A stretch of 64,000 nt of DNA, taken from Pediococcus ethanolidurans (lineage in GTDB: Bacteria > Bacillota > Bacilli > Lactobacillales > Lactobacillaceae). The position numbers and the translations under genes are program-made. The notes beneath the pieces are model-generated. The model was not told where the DNA came from. It worked only from the letters and a program-made list of their open reading frames with translations, and searched no databases. The stretch covers positions 46,413 through 110,412 of the forward strand of contig NZ_JQBY01000005.1 in NCBI RefSeq assembly GCF_001437405.1, in the 5' to 3' direction. Positions 42,813 through 54,713 of the stretch are shown piece by piece. Position 1 is the first letter of the stretch, and every line of letters begins with the position of its first letter.

Positions 42813-43253
42813 TTAATTGACACGATATTTCATTTCAACGTGAGGAGTGCTTTCAAAAATAAATGGTTCACTGCTTTTTTTGAAACCAAATTTTTCGTAA
42901 AAACCCGCCACTTGAGCCTGAGCTTCAATGATAATTTCTTTGTTTGGCCATTTTTCCTGACACAATGAAAGGATGCGTTCGATGAGCTGTTTACCCATGC
43001 CAGTACCACGTAGTTTCTTTGTGATCACTACTCTGCCAAAGGTAACATGATCATCCACTTCAAAAATACGTGCGTAAGCTAGAACATCAGAATTGGTTTT
43101 GTCTTGGTAATAAAGGTGGTAAGCAATTAAGTCGTTATCATCCAATTCGTGATAAATACGAGTTTGTTCCACGACAAATGTGTCAATACGAAGTTTTAGA
43201 AGATGGTATAGTTCTAAACTTGATAATTCATCAATTTTTTTGATCTGCCACAT
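42813..43253 (-). CDS. ElaA-like GNAT acetyltransferase
   Basis: The 146-aa protein matches the ElaA branch of GNAT enzymes. Seen are LYHLLKLRIDTFVVEQTRIY, LAYARIFEVDDHVTFGRVVI, the acetyl-CoA loop LRGTGMGKQLIERIL, and AQAQVAGFYEKFGF. The start at 43253 has AGAGG 7 bases upstream; the ATG at 43259 is too close to it. It is divergent from marR across an operator-like palindrome, so it may be in that regulon. Confidence 0.9.
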   Translation of the reverse strand: MWQIKKIDELSSLELYHLLKLRIDTFVVEQTRIYHELDDNDLIAYHLYYQDKTNSDVLAYARIFEVDDHVTFGRVVITKKLRGTGMGKQLIERILSLCQEKWPNKEIIIEAQAQVAGFYEKFGFKKSSEPFIFESTPHVEMKYRVN

Positions 43254-43289
43254 AAACATTCCTCTTTCTTTAATTAATAGGTATAATAT

Positions 43290-43305
43290 AGTTGAAGATA
43301 CAACT
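43290..43305. promoter_or_regulatory. MarR-type operator, site 1
   Basis: AGTTGAAGATACAACT has arms AGTTG/CAACT with a 6-base spacer. It lies right after a TATAAT box (43282-43287) for the marR gene, in the divergent region with the ElaA-like gene. Confidence 0.65.
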
Positions 43306-43328
43306 AAACAACTTTAAGGAGCAAATGA

Positions 43329-43742
43329 ATGGATAGTACAAAACTATACAGATTGATTGGATCTATTTCACGACAATCAACAACTAGTGTTAATCAACAA
43401 GTCAGTCAATTGGGTTTGGATAACAATTTGTTTGTTTATTTAATGAGAATTGTCGAAAATGAAGGCCTTTCACAAGTTGCGTTAGTAACAATGGTTAGAG
43501 TCGATAAAACCACTTTAAGCAGGGCCTTGAATAAATTAATTGCAGAAGGATATATCGATAAGGTGACTGATCCTCAGAATAAAAAGTTTAAAAATCTTTA
43601 CCCAACCAAAGAGGGAAAAGAAGTTTATAATCACCTATATCGGATTGAACAAGCATACATTCAAAATGCGCTTAAAGACGTTTCACCAAGTGAGCAGCTT
43701 ACCCTTGGTAAAACGTTAGAAAAAATTTATAATGCTTTATAA
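43329..43742 (+). CDS. MarR-family transcriptional regulator
   Basis: The 137-aa winged-helix regulator has the recognition region LVTMVRVDKTTLSRALNKLI and wing EGYIDKVTDPQNKKFKNLYP. TTAAGGAG precedes the ATG. Two operators of identical form flank it, one before it and one before the next gene. It therefore probably controls itself, the ElaA-like acetyltransferase and the following 283-aa protein. It has one Cys or fewer visible, so thiol sensing is not indicated. Confidence 0.9.
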   Translation: MDSTKLYRLIGSISRQSTTSVNQQVSQLGLDNNLFVYLMRIVENEGLSQVALVTMVRVDKTTLSRALNKLIAEGYIDKVTDPQNKKFKNLYPTKEGKEVYNHLYRIEQAYIQNALKDVSPSEQLTLGKTLEKIYNAL

Positions 43743-43766
43743 ATATAAATGTAGTTTAGCACAATA

Positions 43767-43782
43767 AGTTGCAAATGCAACT
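43767..43782. promoter_or_regulatory. MarR-type operator, site 2
   Basis: AGTTGCAAATGCAACT has the same AGTTG-N6-CAACT form as site 1 and lies 96 bases before the next start codon. Confidence 0.65.
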
Positions 43783-43877
43783 ATGAAAAGTGAAAAAATA
43801 AATATATACTTGTAATCGGTTAATTTTTCGGGTAACGTGAAATCAGAATCATTGCAGATACAGAAAGGAAAATAGGT

Positions 43878-44729
43878 ATGGCTAATAGTGAAATATTTGG
43901 GAAAAAACGGGCTGATTATTTAAAATTTGCTGGGAACTATGCAGCAGGCACTTTTCTGGACAATAATATTCAGAAATCAAATTATACAAAAATTGCGCTT
44001 GTACCAACCGTAAAAACTATCGAAGCATGGTCCAAACTGTATAAGAAGTTTAACCTGGGTGAGAACTATTCAAATGAACAATATTGGGATGATCAATCAA
44101 AATATTTATCAGATGTGACACAAGCCAAAGAATGGCTGGAGGAGTTATTTAAAGATCGCTTTGAAATTACCGCTGTCGGTGCTGAAATTTTGGAGGGTGT
44201 TGGTAATCGTTCTTCAGAAAACTCAGTTCAATTAACAGAAGCAACTGATCTGGATAATAATTGCTATTATATTTTGCAAGGCGGTTTTCCTGCGCTTGAG
44301 GCAAAAAGCAATGCCATTAAGCAATCTAAGAGTTTTGCCTACGATCGAGATGTGTTCCAAATTGATGAAAATAATATGGTTTCATTTGATGAACGAAACT
44401 TGGATCTTTTAATTATGTCAATGGTTAAAGATTATTTTGATCGCGAAATCACGCCACAAGATTTAAACTCGAAACTTCCTGCTTTTCGTGTTTGTGGGAC
44501 GTTTAATGATTATGGCAAGCCAGCATCAGATGGTAATCGCCTTTGTACCATCATTAAAACGAATCATAAAAATGAGTTAACTCAGGCTTCTGATGAGGAA
44601 CAATTGGCATTGTTAAAAGCTGGCAAAGCACTACCAGCTAGTGCAGGTCGCAGTGCTGCATGGCAAGCTAACGAAAAGAAACGGTTAGAATGGCTATTGG
44701 CGGGAGAACCTGCAACAACTAAGAACTAA
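43878..44729 (+). CDS. Hypothetical protein, 283 aa, likely in the MarR regulon
   Basis: I do not recognise this protein. It is soluble, without signal peptide. It begins MANSEIFGKKRADYLKFAGN and has a mid part LQGGFPALEAKSNAIKQSKS and a late part LPAFRVCGTFNDYGKPASDG, ending in a Lys/Glu-rich helix. AGGAAA precedes the ATG by about 8 bases. The operator at 43767 suggests control by the preceding MarR protein. A terminator follows. Confidence 0.75.
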   Translation: MANSEIFGKKRADYLKFAGNYAAGTFLDNNIQKSNYTKIALVPTVKTIEAWSKLYKKFNLGENYSNEQYWDDQSKYLSDVTQAKEWLEELFKDRFEITAVGAEILEGVGNRSSENSVQLTEATDLDNNCYYILQGGFPALEAKSNAIKQSKSFAYDRDVFQIDENNMVSFDERNLDLLIMSMVKDYFDREITPQDLNSKLPAFRVCGTFNDYGKPASDGNRLCTIIKTNHKNELTQASDEEQLALLKAGKALPASAGRSAAWQANEKKRLEWLLAGEPATTKN

Positions 44730-44761
44730 CTGACGGAAAACTTTAAGTTAATAAATTTTAA

Positions 44762-44821
44762 AATAAAAAACAGTCTAAATTAACAATTGAGTAATCAGTT
44801 GTGATGTTTAGGCTGTTTTTG
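44762..44821. terminator. Terminator between convergent genes
   Basis: AAAAAACAGTCTAAA pairs with TTTAGGCTGTTTTT around a long loop; A and T runs on both sides. Confidence 0.75.
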
Positions 44822-44823
44822 TT

Positions 44824-45375
44824 TTATAACACAACATTAGTGATTTGATGCAAAACTCCTTGCTGCACCATTTCATTAGGATTTAAGCCTAACTTGCCAT
44901 TGGGTACAGGAACACCTAATTGTGCATAATAATCGACCCAAAATGGTAAAATGATTCCGGTTTTCTGATCCGTGAAGTTCATTGGAATGAGTTTAAAAAT
45001 TTGGTTATTTTCAAAGGCTGTATAAACAAAATCAGCACAGTAATAGCCATGGACATTGGGGTTGTAACTGTCATTATAAGGCTGACCAAGCAGCTGTTTT
45101 GCTTGAGCAATAATCTGTGCAGCATCAATGGATTGATTCGCCCGAAAGAGATCGATTTGTGCCCAATCGCGAGTTTTAAACCTTAAATAAGGTTCACGAA
45201 TACTTCCGGTGGACGGTAAGGTGTGAAGAACAAATACTTCATTGGCAGCTGTGACTTCAACAAGCGCAACGTGATCGTAAGTTACTTTTTTTGAAGTTAC
45301 GGTGCTGTCAACAATGGCTTGTGAAAAATTATCGGGGATACTTTGTAAAAATAACAAATCAGCGTTTTTAAACAT
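44824..45375 (-). CDS. YiiX/YebB-like NlpC/P60-fold cysteine hydrolase
   Basis: The 183-aa protein has the permuted papain fold of the YiiX family. The His motif is VTYDHVALVEVT near residue 35 and the Cys motif is HGYYCADFVYTAFEN near 110, with the LLGQPYNDSYN segment before it. No signal peptide is visible, so it may act inside the cell. Substrates of this family are unclear (amide or ester bonds of lipids or peptides). AAGGAGA precedes the ATG. Confidence 0.85.
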   Translation of the reverse strand: MFKNADLLFLQSIPDNFSQAIVDSTVTSKKVTYDHVALVEVTAANEVFVLHTLPSTGSIREPYLRFKTRDWAQIDLFRANQSIDAAQIIAQAKQLLGQPYNDSYNPNVHGYYCADFVYTAFENNQIFKLIPMNFTDQKTGIILPFWVDYYAQLGVPVPNGKLGLNPNEMVQQGVLHQITNVVL

Positions 45376-45653
45376 GACTGAGTTCTCCTTGAATGAGCGT
45401 AGAATTTAATTTCAATTATAACGATTTAATTTAAAAAAGCTCAAGTATTGTCAGTATAAAGTTTTTTTGAAACAAAACAATCGGAAATTCTTCAGTTAGA
45501 CGTACCAGTTGACAGTATTCTAGAAAATTTAGAGATCTACACTGTTTTAAATCAACCTCAAAAACGGAATCAGAAAGTAGTTAAAAGTTGAGGCCGAATC
45601 TGCTTAGAGACACTATCTATTAAAATCTGACATAGCTTAAAATATTTTTTATA
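45376..45653. other. Intergenic sequence upstream of the pyr leader
   Basis: AT-rich sequence of about 280 bases between the divergent YiiX-like gene and the pyr promoter. I see no gene or clear signal in it. Confidence 0.5.
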
Positions 45654-45682
45654 TTGACATTCACCATATTTAAGACTAAAGT
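45654..45682 (+). promoter_or_regulatory. Promoter of the pyr operon
   Basis: TTGACA (45654-45659) and TAAAGT (45677-45682) are spaced 17 bp, 276 bases before pyrB, leaving room for the leader. Confidence 0.8.
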
Positions 45683-45690
45683 AAGCACAA

Positions 45691-45784
45691 CATAAAGACC
45701 TTTAACTTAGTCCGAGAGACCAAGAAGGATTCCGATGAAAGCAACAGGAAGACCCCTTGGCTTAACGACTAAGGGATCTTTTTT
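45691..45784 (+). promoter_or_regulatory. PyrR-type attenuator 1
   Basis: AGTCCGAGAGACC (45710-45721) resembles the PyrR-binding loop (ARUCCNGNGAGGYU) and sits in a CCTTT...AAGG hairpin. A terminator (AGACCCCTT / TAAGGGATCT plus TTTTTT, about 45750-45784) follows. UMP-bound PyrR would favour termination. Confidence 0.75.
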
Positions 45785-45800
45785 AAAATTAAATAATGTC

Positions 45801-45932
45801 ACTGAACCATTTAATTGTTTCCTGAGAGAACAAAACGGTGCAGTAAAGTCTTCGCATAAGCTCTTGCGGAGAATCTACAACACAAGCTAAAGCACTTAGT
45901 TAATCAGAAAACGGTTAACTAAGTGCTTTTTT
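45801..45932 (+). promoter_or_regulatory. PyrR-type attenuator 2
   Basis: A second binding hairpin (ACTG...ACC...TTGTT-TCCTGAGAG-AACAA...GGT..CAGT, 45801-45844) is followed by a strong terminator: AAGCACTTAGTTAA and TTAACTAAGTGCTT plus T-run (45890-45932), 26 bases before pyrB. Confidence 0.82.
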
Positions 45933-45958
45933 ATGTAGAAACGAAAGGAAGAAACAGC

Positions 45959-46882
45959 ATGGTAGAACAAATACAGGCAAATTTAGTTTCGATTGATCAA
46001 TTAACAGCAGACGATGCGTTAGATTTCATTCATGAGGCACAGGCATTTAAAGCAGGTAAACAGGTTCACTTGTTAAAACCAGCGTATGCAATGAATTTAT
46101 TTTTCGAAGATTCTACCAGGACTAAAACCAGTTTTCAGATGGCAGAAATGAAATTAGGCATGCAGGTGCTAAATTTTAATGCCGCAACTAGTTCGGTTAA
46201 TAAGGGAGAAAGCCTGTATGATACCTTACGAACCATTGAAGAAATCGGCGTCAACATTGCCGTGATTCGCCACTCACAAAACAATTACTATCAAGGATTA
46301 GTAGAAGCTCCTAATTTGAAAATTGGAATTGCTAACGCCGGTGATGGCTCTGGTCAACATCCCTCACAATGTCTACTTGATATGATGACCATTTATGAAC
46401 AATTTGAACATTTTAAAGGACTGAAAGTTTTAATCAATGGCGATATCCGCCATTCGCGGGTGGCAAGATCAAATGCGGAAATGTTATCTCGATTGGGAGC
46501 TGAAGTTTACTTCTCCGGTCCTGAAGAATGGTTTGATCCGCAACTTGAACGTTACGGAAAGTTCGGTAGTTTTACGGAACTCTTACCCAAAATGGACGTC
46601 ATCAACATTTTGCGTGTGCAACATGAACGACTTTCTGGAAGTTCCAACAGTCAGTTTGATGAGCAGGCCTATCGTAAACAATTTGGCATTACTTCAAATC
46701 GAATTAAAGTATTAAAACCGGATGCCATTATCTTACATCCAGCTCCCGTCAACCGCGGTGTTGAAATTGATGATGAACTGGTTGAAAGTCCGCACTCCAG
46801 AATTTTTACACAAATGAAGAATGGCGTATTCGTACGAATGGCAATTTTGAGTAGTCTATTACGGTATCAAAAACTTTTGTAG
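45959..46882 (+). CDS. pyrB: Aspartate carbamoyltransferase catalytic subunit
   Basis: The 307-aa enzyme joins carbamoyl phosphate to aspartate, the second step of UMP synthesis. The carbamoyl-phosphate loop [16 protein letters not shown], the conserved [29 protein letters not shown], and late [11 protein letters not shown] are all present. No regulatory PyrI chain is needed in this group. ATG at 45959 follows AAAGGAAG. It is the first gene of the pyr operon, directly after the second attenuator. Confidence 0.97.
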   Translation: MVEQIQANLVSIDQLTADDALDFIHEAQAFKAGKQVHLLKPAYAMNLFFEDSTRTKTSFQMAEMKLGMQVLNFNAATSSVNKGESLYDTLRTIEEIGVNIAVIRHSQNNYYQGLVEAPNLKIGIANAGDGSGQHPSQCLLDMMTIYEQFEHFKGLKVLINGDIRHSRVARSNAEMLSRLGAEVYFSGPEEWFDPQLERYGKFGSFTELLPKMDVINILRVQHERLSGSSNSQFDEQAYRKQFGITSNRIKVLKPDAIILHPAPVNRGVEIDDELVESPHSRIFTQMKNGVFVRMAILSSLLRYQKLL

Positions 46883-46897
46883 GGGAGCTGAACAGCA

Positions 46898-48181
46898 ATG
46901 ACACTATTATTAAAAAATGGCGTGGGTTTTGTTGAGCATAAGTTGGTTCCACTCCAGATTTTAATTGTAAATGGTCGTATTCAGGAACTAAATGGTGCAA
47001 CTAATCAAGCAGACGAAGTCATTGATTTACAGCATGCGTTCATTTCGCCAGGTTTAATTGATCTGCATGTGCATTTACGTGAACCAGGATTTACGAATAA
47101 AGAAACCATTCGTACGGGTGGAGCTGCAGCTGTTCATGGTGGGTTTACAACGATCGGGGCAATGGCAAATTTAAACCCTACACCTGACACACCGGCACGA
47201 TTTAAACATCAATTGGAATTGAATCAGCAGACACCCGTAAAAATTAAACAGTACGCACCGGTTACCAAAAAGCGTGCGGGTCATGAAATAGTCGATTTCG
47301 CACAATTAGCTAACGCAGGGGCATTTGCGTTTAGTGATGATGGTGCCGGGATTGAAAACGCAAATGTGATGTTAAATGCTATGCAAAAGCTTGCCAAATT
47401 ACAATTACCATTGTGTGATCATGCACAGGATATGACTTTGACTAATGGTGGGGTGCTTAACGCTGGCGCGGCTGCGCAAAGATTTAAAGTTCCAGGTGTG
47501 AATAATGTGAGTGAAACTGCTCAAATTGCCCGCAACTTGGTGTTGGCAGCTAGTACAGGCGTTCATTACCATGTTTGTCATGTATCGACTAAAGAGAGTA
47601 TTAATTTAATTCGAGTTGCCAAGGCTCAAGGTGTCAATGTGACCTGCGAGGTAACCCCACATCATCTTTTGCTGGATGACACCATGATTAAAGCTGAGCA
47701 TGCCGCCCAATTTAAAATGAATCCACCTCTCCGTAGTGCCGCAGATCGATTGGCGTGTGTCGCCGGGTTGCTGGATGGCACAATTGACATGATTGCAACC
47801 GATCACGCCCCACACACAGAAACAGACAAAGAATTAGGAATTTTGAGCTCACCGAATGGCATTGTCGGATCAGAGACTGCGTTTGCATTGTTGTATACCA
47901 AATTTGTTAAAACTGGTATTTGGCCACTGGCAAATTTAATTAATTGGATGAGTACAGCGCCTAAAAAATTGTTTCAGTTACAAAATGCGGGTCAACTTAA
48001 AGTCGGCGATTCAGCGGACATTGCGGTTTTTGATTTAGATCGGCAAGTATCCATTAAAGAAACCAATTTTTTATCGAAAGGGCACAATTCGCCGTTTATT
48101 GGCGAGAGCGTGATTGGATCAACAGTATTAACGCTGGTTGATGGAAAGGTTGCCTATCGGAGGAAACAAGATAATGATTAA
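46898..48181 (+). CDS. pyrC: Dihydroorotase, class I
   Basis: The 427-aa zinc enzyme cyclises carbamoyl aspartate to dihydroorotate. Metal-binding motifs are [12 protein letters not shown], the later [10 protein letters not shown] and [12 protein letters not shown], and [13 protein letters not shown]. It starts 15 bases after pyrB with GGGGAG upstream. Its last 8 bases overlap the start of carA. Length and motif order are those of class I enzymes of Gram-positive bacteria. Confidence 0.97.
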   Translation: MTLLLKNGVGFVEHKLVPLQILIVNGRIQELNGATNQADEVIDLQHAFISPGLIDLHVHLREPGFTNKETIRTGGAAAVHGGFTTIGAMANLNPTPDTPARFKHQLELNQQTPVKIKQYAPVTKKRAGHEIVDFAQLANAGAFAFSDDGAGIENANVMLNAMQKLAKLQLPLCDHAQDMTLTNGGVLNAGAAAQRFKVPGVNNVSETAQIARNLVLAASTGVHYHVCHVSTKESINLIRVAKAQGVNVTCEVTPHHLLLDDTMIKAEHAAQFKMNPPLRSAADRLACVAGLLDGTIDMIATDHAPHTETDKELGILSSPNGIVGSETAFALLYTKFVKTGIWPLANLINWMSTAPKKLFQLQNAGQLKVGDSADIAVFDLDRQVSIKETNFLSKGHNSPFIGESVIGSTVLTLVDGKVAYRRKQDND

Positions 48182-49274
48182 AAAACGATATTTAGTGTTA
48201 GCAGATGGCGGAATTTATGAGGGAACCGCATTTGGTGGAGAAGTGAACTGTATCGGTGAATTAGTTTTTAACACTGGCATGACCGGTTATCAAGAATCAA
48301 TCACCGATCAATCCTATAATGGAGAAATTTTAATGTTTACCTATCCGTTAATTGGCAATTATGGCATTAATTTTGATGATGATGAGTCGGTGACTCCCAG
48401 AACAGCAGGGGTGGTTGTCCATGAGCTCGCGCGCAAGGTTAGTAACTGGCGCAGTCAAATGAATTTGGATGAGTTTTTAAAACAGCATCATATTCCCGGA
48501 ATCGCGGGCATTGATACGCGTGAACTAACCAAAATTGTGAGGGTTCAAGGCACGATGAAAGCAGCGTTGGTTAATACTTTAGAACAAGCGCAAGCATTCT
48601 TACAAAGTGACGTCAAAAAAACTTCACCGGATTTGGTGACTCAGAGTACTACCCAAAATGCGTATCCAAATCCAAATTCAGGCAAACGAATTGTTGTGAT
48701 CGATTTTGGCTTGAAACACAGTATTCTTCGCGAATTAGCGCAACGGCAATGTAATGTCACAGTATTGCCGGCAACTGCAACCGCCCAACAGGTTTTAAAC
48801 TATCAACCAGACGGCGTTTTGTTAAGTAACGGCCCTGGTGATCCTAAAGACGTGCCAACTGCACTCGCGATGATTCGGACGGTTGAAAAAACGGTTCCGC
48901 TCTTCGGTATTTGTTTGGGGCATCAACTTTTTGCGCTTGCCAATGGTGCTGATACTTATAAGATGAAATTTGGCCATCGGGGTTTTAATCATCCTGTTCG
49001 CGAAATTGCGACAAATCGGATTGATTTTACGGCCCAGAATCATGGTTACGCGGTGGATGCAGCGTCTGTGCAACAAACTGATTTATTGGTCACCCACCAA
49101 GAAATTAATGATCAAACCATTGAAGGCTTGCGGCATAAAAAATATCCGGCCTTTTCAGTTCAGTTTCATCCTGATGCCGCTCCTGGTCCCCATGATGCAA
49201 GTTACCTTTTTGATGAGTTCTTAGATAATATTGAAAGTTTTCAACGTCAAAGGAGGATAAGCACACATGCCTAA
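48174..49274 (+). CDS. carA: Carbamoyl-phosphate synthase small (glutaminase) subunit
   Basis: The 366-aa subunit releases ammonia from glutamine for CarB. The nucleophile is Cys in [10 protein letters not shown] and the His is in [14 protein letters not shown]. The third triad residue is Asp (HPD) where many enzymes have Glu (HPE), a conservative change that may be normal in lactobacilli. The ATG at 48174 lies 6 bases after AGGAAAC inside pyrC. It overlaps carB by 8 bp. Confidence 0.96.
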   Translation: MIKKRYLVLADGGIYEGTAFGGEVNCIGELVFNTGMTGYQESITDQSYNGEILMFTYPLIGNYGINFDDDESVTPRTAGVVVHELARKVSNWRSQMNLDEFLKQHHIPGIAGIDTRELTKIVRVQGTMKAALVNTLEQAQAFLQSDVKKTSPDLVTQSTTQNAYPNPNSGKRIVVIDFGLKHSILRELAQRQCNVTVLPATATAQQVLNYQPDGVLLSNGPGDPKDVPTALAMIRTVEKTVPLFGICLGHQLFALANGADTYKMKFGHRGFNHPVREIATNRIDFTAQNHGYAVDAASVQQTDLLVTHQEINDQTIEGLRHKKYPAFSVQFHPDAAPGPHDASYLFDEFLDNIESFQRQRRISTHA

Positions 49275-52200
49275 GCGTCAAGATATTCATAAGATTTTAG
49301 TCATTGGTTCTGGTCCGATCATTATTAGTCAGGCCGCTGAGTTTGATTATTCGGGTTCACAAGCCTGTCTCGCCTTAAAAGCAGAAGGTTATGAAGTGGT
49401 GCTTGTTAATTCTAATCCGGCTACCATTATGACTGATCCAGAAATTGCGGATCAAGTGTACATTGAACCTTTGACCCTAGAATTTGTCAGTCGAGTTATT
49501 AGAAAAGAGCGCCCAGATGCCATTTTACCAACAGTCGGTGGGCAAACCGGCTTAAATCTTGCGAAACAATTAGCCGAAGCCGGAGTATTGAAGGACTTTA
49601 ATATCGAACTGTTGGGAACAAGTTTACACTCTATTAATCAAGCCGAGGATCGTGAACAGTTTAAAGAACTGATGCAAAAACTCGGTGAACCAGTCCCAAA
49701 GTCTCAGACCGTTACCACCGTTAAACAGGCCCAAGCATTTAGTGAAAAGATCGGGTTCCCAGTTATCATCCGTCCCGCTTATACACTAGGAGGAACGGGC
49801 GGTGGCATTGCTGAAAATATGACTGAGTTGACTAAAATTGCTGAAAACGGGTTGGACTTATCACCCATTACACAAGTTTTGATTGAACAAAGTATTGCCG
49901 GCTTTAAGGAAATTGAGTTTGAGGTGATGCGAGATCGCAACGACAACACCATGGTTGTGTGTTCAATGGAAAACTTCGATCCCGTTGGTATTCATACAGG
50001 AGATTCAATTGTCTATGCGCCCGTGCAGACCTTGTCGGATCGGGAATATCAAATGCTTCGGGATGTTTCTTTAAAGCTTATCTCGGCCTTGAAAATTGAG
50101 GGTGGGTGTAATGTTCAACTAGCTTTAGATCCTCATAGTTATCAGTATTACATTATTGAGGTTAATCCCCGAGTGAGTCGTTCGTCAGCACTGGCTTCTA
50201 AGGCCACCGGATATCCAATTGCCAAACTAGCCGCAGAAATTGCGGTTGGGTTAACTCTGGATGAAATTAAAAATCCAGTTACACAAACCACCTTTGCTGC
50301 TTTTGAACCCGCACTGGATTATGTCGTTTGCAAAATTCCGCGCTGGCCATTTGATAAATTCAATCATGCTGATCGATTGTTAGGAACACAAATGAAGGCC
50401 ACTGGCGAAGTAATGGCCATTGGTCGCAATATTGAAGAAGCTACGCAAAAAGCAGTCCGCTCACTTGAAATTGGTGAAAACTTAATGGGTTCGCCGGCAC
50501 TAACCAAACTCACTGAACAACAACTAACAGAAAGATTGGTGCATGCGCGCGATGATCTTTTGTTCTGTGTCATGGAAGCTTTACGTCGCCAATGGTCAGT
50601 TGCTGAAATTCATGAATTAACTAAAATTGACGAGTTTTTCTTGGATAAATTAAGTCACATTTTAGAAATTGAAGGCTTTTTACAGCAACAATCTAACAAT
50701 TTAGCAACTCTCAAGCTTGCCAAACAAAATGGATTTACAGATGTCATTATTGGTAAGGCATGGGATCAAACTGCCGATGAAATTAGAAAATTACGGCAGG
50801 TTAATCAAATTTGGCCAGTTTATAAAATGGTGGATACCTGTGCCGCCGAGTTTGAATCACACACACCTTACTTTTACAGTACCTATGAAACAGAAAATGA
50901 AAGTCAACCTAGTGAGCAACCAACGGTCATGGTTATCGGTGCGGGGCCCATTCGAATCGGGCAGGGAATTGAGTTTGACTATGCCACCGTTCACTGTGTG
51001 CAAACGCTCAAGGCCGCCGGTTATCGTGCAATTATCATGAATAACAATCCTGAAACAGTTTCAACGGATTTTTCGATTTCAGACAAACTCTACTTTGAAC
51101 CATTAACTTTGGAAGATGTTTTAAATGTTGTTGATCTAGAAAAACCACTTGGTGTGATTGTTCAATTTGGTGGACAAACCGCGATCAATCTGGCTAAACC
51201 GCTAGCCGACCATGGCGTTAAAATTTTAGGCACGGCTGTGGCTGATGTGAACCGTGCAGAAGATCGTGATCAATTTAACCAAATTATTGAAGAATTGAAG
51301 ATTCCACAACCATTAGGAGATACCGCAACGACCAATGACGAAGCACTTATCATTGGCAGAAAAATTGGGTACCCACTGTTAGTCCGCCCTAGCTATGTGC
51401 TGGGTGGTTGGGCAATGGAGATTGTGCATAACGATGAAGAATTAAATCATTATATGCATGCTGCCATTGAGGTTTCACACGAACACCCAGTTTTGTTGGA
51501 TCGGTATTTAGTTGGAAAAGAATGCGAAGTGGATGCCATTTGTGACGGTGAGACGGTTGTGATTCCGGGAATCATGGAACACATTGAACGGGCAGGCATT
51601 CATTCTGGTGATTCGATGGCGGTTTATCCACCGCAAACCTTGTCACCAGCAGTGATTAACCAGATTGAACAAGCCACCATTCAGTTGGCACATGCGCTGA
51701 ATTGCTTTGGCTTGATGAATGTGCAGTTTGTGATTCATCATGAACAAGCCTATGTCATTGAGGTGAATCCCCGTGCTAGTCGAACGGTGCCATTCTTGAG
51801 TAAAACAACAAAAATTCCGATGACTCAGTTGGCAACCCAGGTAATTATGGGTGAAAAATTAGCGCAACTAGGTTATCAAACTGGTATTCAGGCCCCATCC
51901 AAACTAGTGCATGTTAAGGCGCCAATTTTCTCTTTTAGTAAATTAAATCAGGTAGATAGTTTACTTGGACCAGAGATGAAATCAACCGGTGAAGTTATGG
52001 GAAGTGATTGTTCCTTTGAAAAAGCTTTGTATAAGGCCTTTGAAGCAAGTGGCGTGCATTTGCCAGCGCACGGAAATATTTTGATGACGGTGCGGGATGC
52101 GGAAAAACCACAGGCAACAGAATTAGCTCGCCAGTTAGTTCAGTTAGGATTTAACTTGTTTGCAACCGAAGGAACCGCCCAGTATCTATCAGAACGAGGC

Positions 52201-52446
52201 GTGTTAGTTAAACAACGGGTTGAAAAATTGAGTGCCAATTCGCCACAAATCGCGCGACTGTTAACCGAACAAAAAATTCAGTTAGTGGTGAATACGGTGG
52301 ATGACAACATGGAGTCCGTTAATGATGATACCAAGATTCGGGCGCTGGCAATTAGTCATGAAATTCTGGTTTTAACTTCATTAGATACTTTATCAGCAGT
52401 GGTCACGATGCTACAGAGCCAAGCTTACTTAATTCAAGCCATATAA
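49267..52446 (+). CDS. carB: Carbamoyl-phosphate synthase large subunit
   Basis: The 1059-aa subunit makes carbamoyl phosphate with two ATP-grasp halves. The first contains [18 protein letters not shown] and [18 protein letters not shown]; the second contains [32 protein letters not shown] and [12 protein letters not shown]; a C-terminal allosteric MGS-like domain begins near 935. Oddity: the second half has Trp at residue 715 (TGG at 51409-51411) in the glycine loop, where Arg (GGRAM) is nearly universal in the family. A CGG-to-TGG change would explain it. AAAGGAGG precedes the ATG. Confidence 0.96.
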   Translation: MPKRQDIHKILVIGSGPIIISQAAEFDYSGSQACLALKAEGYEVVLVNSNPATIMTDPEIADQVYIEPLTLEFVSRVIRKERPDAILPTVGGQTGLNLAKQLAEAGVLKDFNIELLGTSLHSINQAEDREQFKELMQKLGEPVPKSQTVTTVKQAQAFSEKIGFPVIIRPAYTLGGTGGGIAENMTELTKIAENGLDLSPITQVLIEQSIAGFKEIEFEVMRDRNDNTMVVCSMENFDPVGIHTGDSIVYAPVQTLSDREYQMLRDVSLKLISALKIEGGCNVQLALDPHSYQYYIIEVNPRVSRSSALASKATGYPIAKLAAEIAVGLTLDEIKNPVTQTTFAAFEPALDYVVCKIPRWPFDKFNHADRLLGTQMKATGEVMAIGRNIEEATQKAVRSLEIGENLMGSPALTKLTEQQLTERLVHARDDLLFCVMEALRRQWSVAEIHELTKIDEFFLDKLSHILEIEGFLQQQSNNLATLKLAKQNGFTDVIIGKAWDQTADEIRKLRQVNQIWPVYKMVDTCAAEFESHTPYFYSTYETENESQPSEQPTVMVIGAGPIRIGQGIEFDYATVHCVQTLKAAGYRAIIMNNNPETVSTDFSISDKLYFEPLTLEDVLNVVDLEKPLGVIVQFGGQTAINLAKPLADHGVKILGTAVADVNRAEDRDQFNQIIEELKIPQPLGDTATTNDEALIIGRKIGYPLLVRPSYVLGGWAMEIVHNDEELNHYMHAAIEVSHEHPVLLDRYLVGKECEVDAICDGETVVIPGIMEHIERAGIHSGDSMAVYPPQTLSPAVINQIEQATIQLAHALNCFGLMNVQFVIHHEQAYVIEVNPRASRTVPFLSKTTKIPMTQLATQVIMGEKLAQLGYQTGIQAPSKLVHVKAPIFSFSKLNQVDSLLGPEMKSTGEVMGSDCSFEKALYKAFEASGVHLPAHGNILMTVRDAEKPQATELARQLVQLGFNLFATEGTAQYLSERGVLVKQRVEKLSANSPQIARLLTEQKIQLVVNTVDDNMESVNDDTKIRALAISHEILVLTSLDTLSAVVTMLQSQAYLIQAI

Positions 52447-54103
<1,657 letters not shown>

Positions 54104-54104
54104 A

Positions 54105-54713
54105 ATGACAATTGCTGAACAGGTTGCCCATTCTTTATTAGAAATCAAAGCAGTGGCTTTACGACCAAACGAACCTTTCACATGGACAAGTGGATTAAAG
54201 AGCCCGATATACTGTGATAACCGACTGACAATTTCTTATCCCCAAGTTCGTCAATTAATTTGTAAAGGATTAGTGGAGGTAATTAAAACCAATTATCCAG
54301 ATGCTGAGGTGATTGCGGGCACCGCTACGGCAGGAATTCCGCACGCGGCTTGGGTAGCGGAAGCGTTAAATTTACCTTTGATTTATGTGCGTTCCAAACC
54401 AAAGGATCATGGACAAGGTAAACAAATCGAAGGTGTTTTGAAAGCCGGACAAAAAGTCGTTGTCATTGATGATCTTATTTCCACAGGTAAAAGTGTTTTG
54501 GGTGCGGTGCAAGCTGTTCAAAAAGATAATGCCAAGGTGGTCGGTGTGGCTGGAATCTTTAGCTATCAGTTAGCGGCGGCAGATGTCAATTTCAAGCAAG
54601 CACACATTCCTTTGCAAACCGTTACTAATTACAGCACCTTAATTAAGGTAGCTAAAGCTGAAAATAAAATTAGTGATGCTGAACTAGCTATTTTAAAGAA
54701 TTGGCATTTATAA
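54105..54713 (+). CDS. pyrE: Orotate phosphoribosyltransferase
   Basis: The 202-aa enzyme attaches orotate to PRPP. SPIYCDNRLTISYPQVR, the GTATAGIPHAAWVAE segment, YVRSKPKDHGQGKQIEG loop and the PRPP motif VVVIDDLISTGKSV are diagnostic. The ATG at 54105 follows AAGGAGG; a longer upstream frame only reflects pyrF. It is the last gene of the operon, and a structured repeat element begins right at its stop. Confidence 0.97.
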   Translation: MTIAEQVAHSLLEIKAVALRPNEPFTWTSGLKSPIYCDNRLTISYPQVRQLICKGLVEVIKTNYPDAEVIAGTATAGIPHAAWVAEALNLPLIYVRSKPKDHGQGKQIEGVLKAGQKVVVIDDLISTGKSVLGAVQAVQKDNAKVVGVAGIFSYQLAAADVNFKQAHIPLQTVTNYSTLIKVAKAENKISDAELAILKNWHL

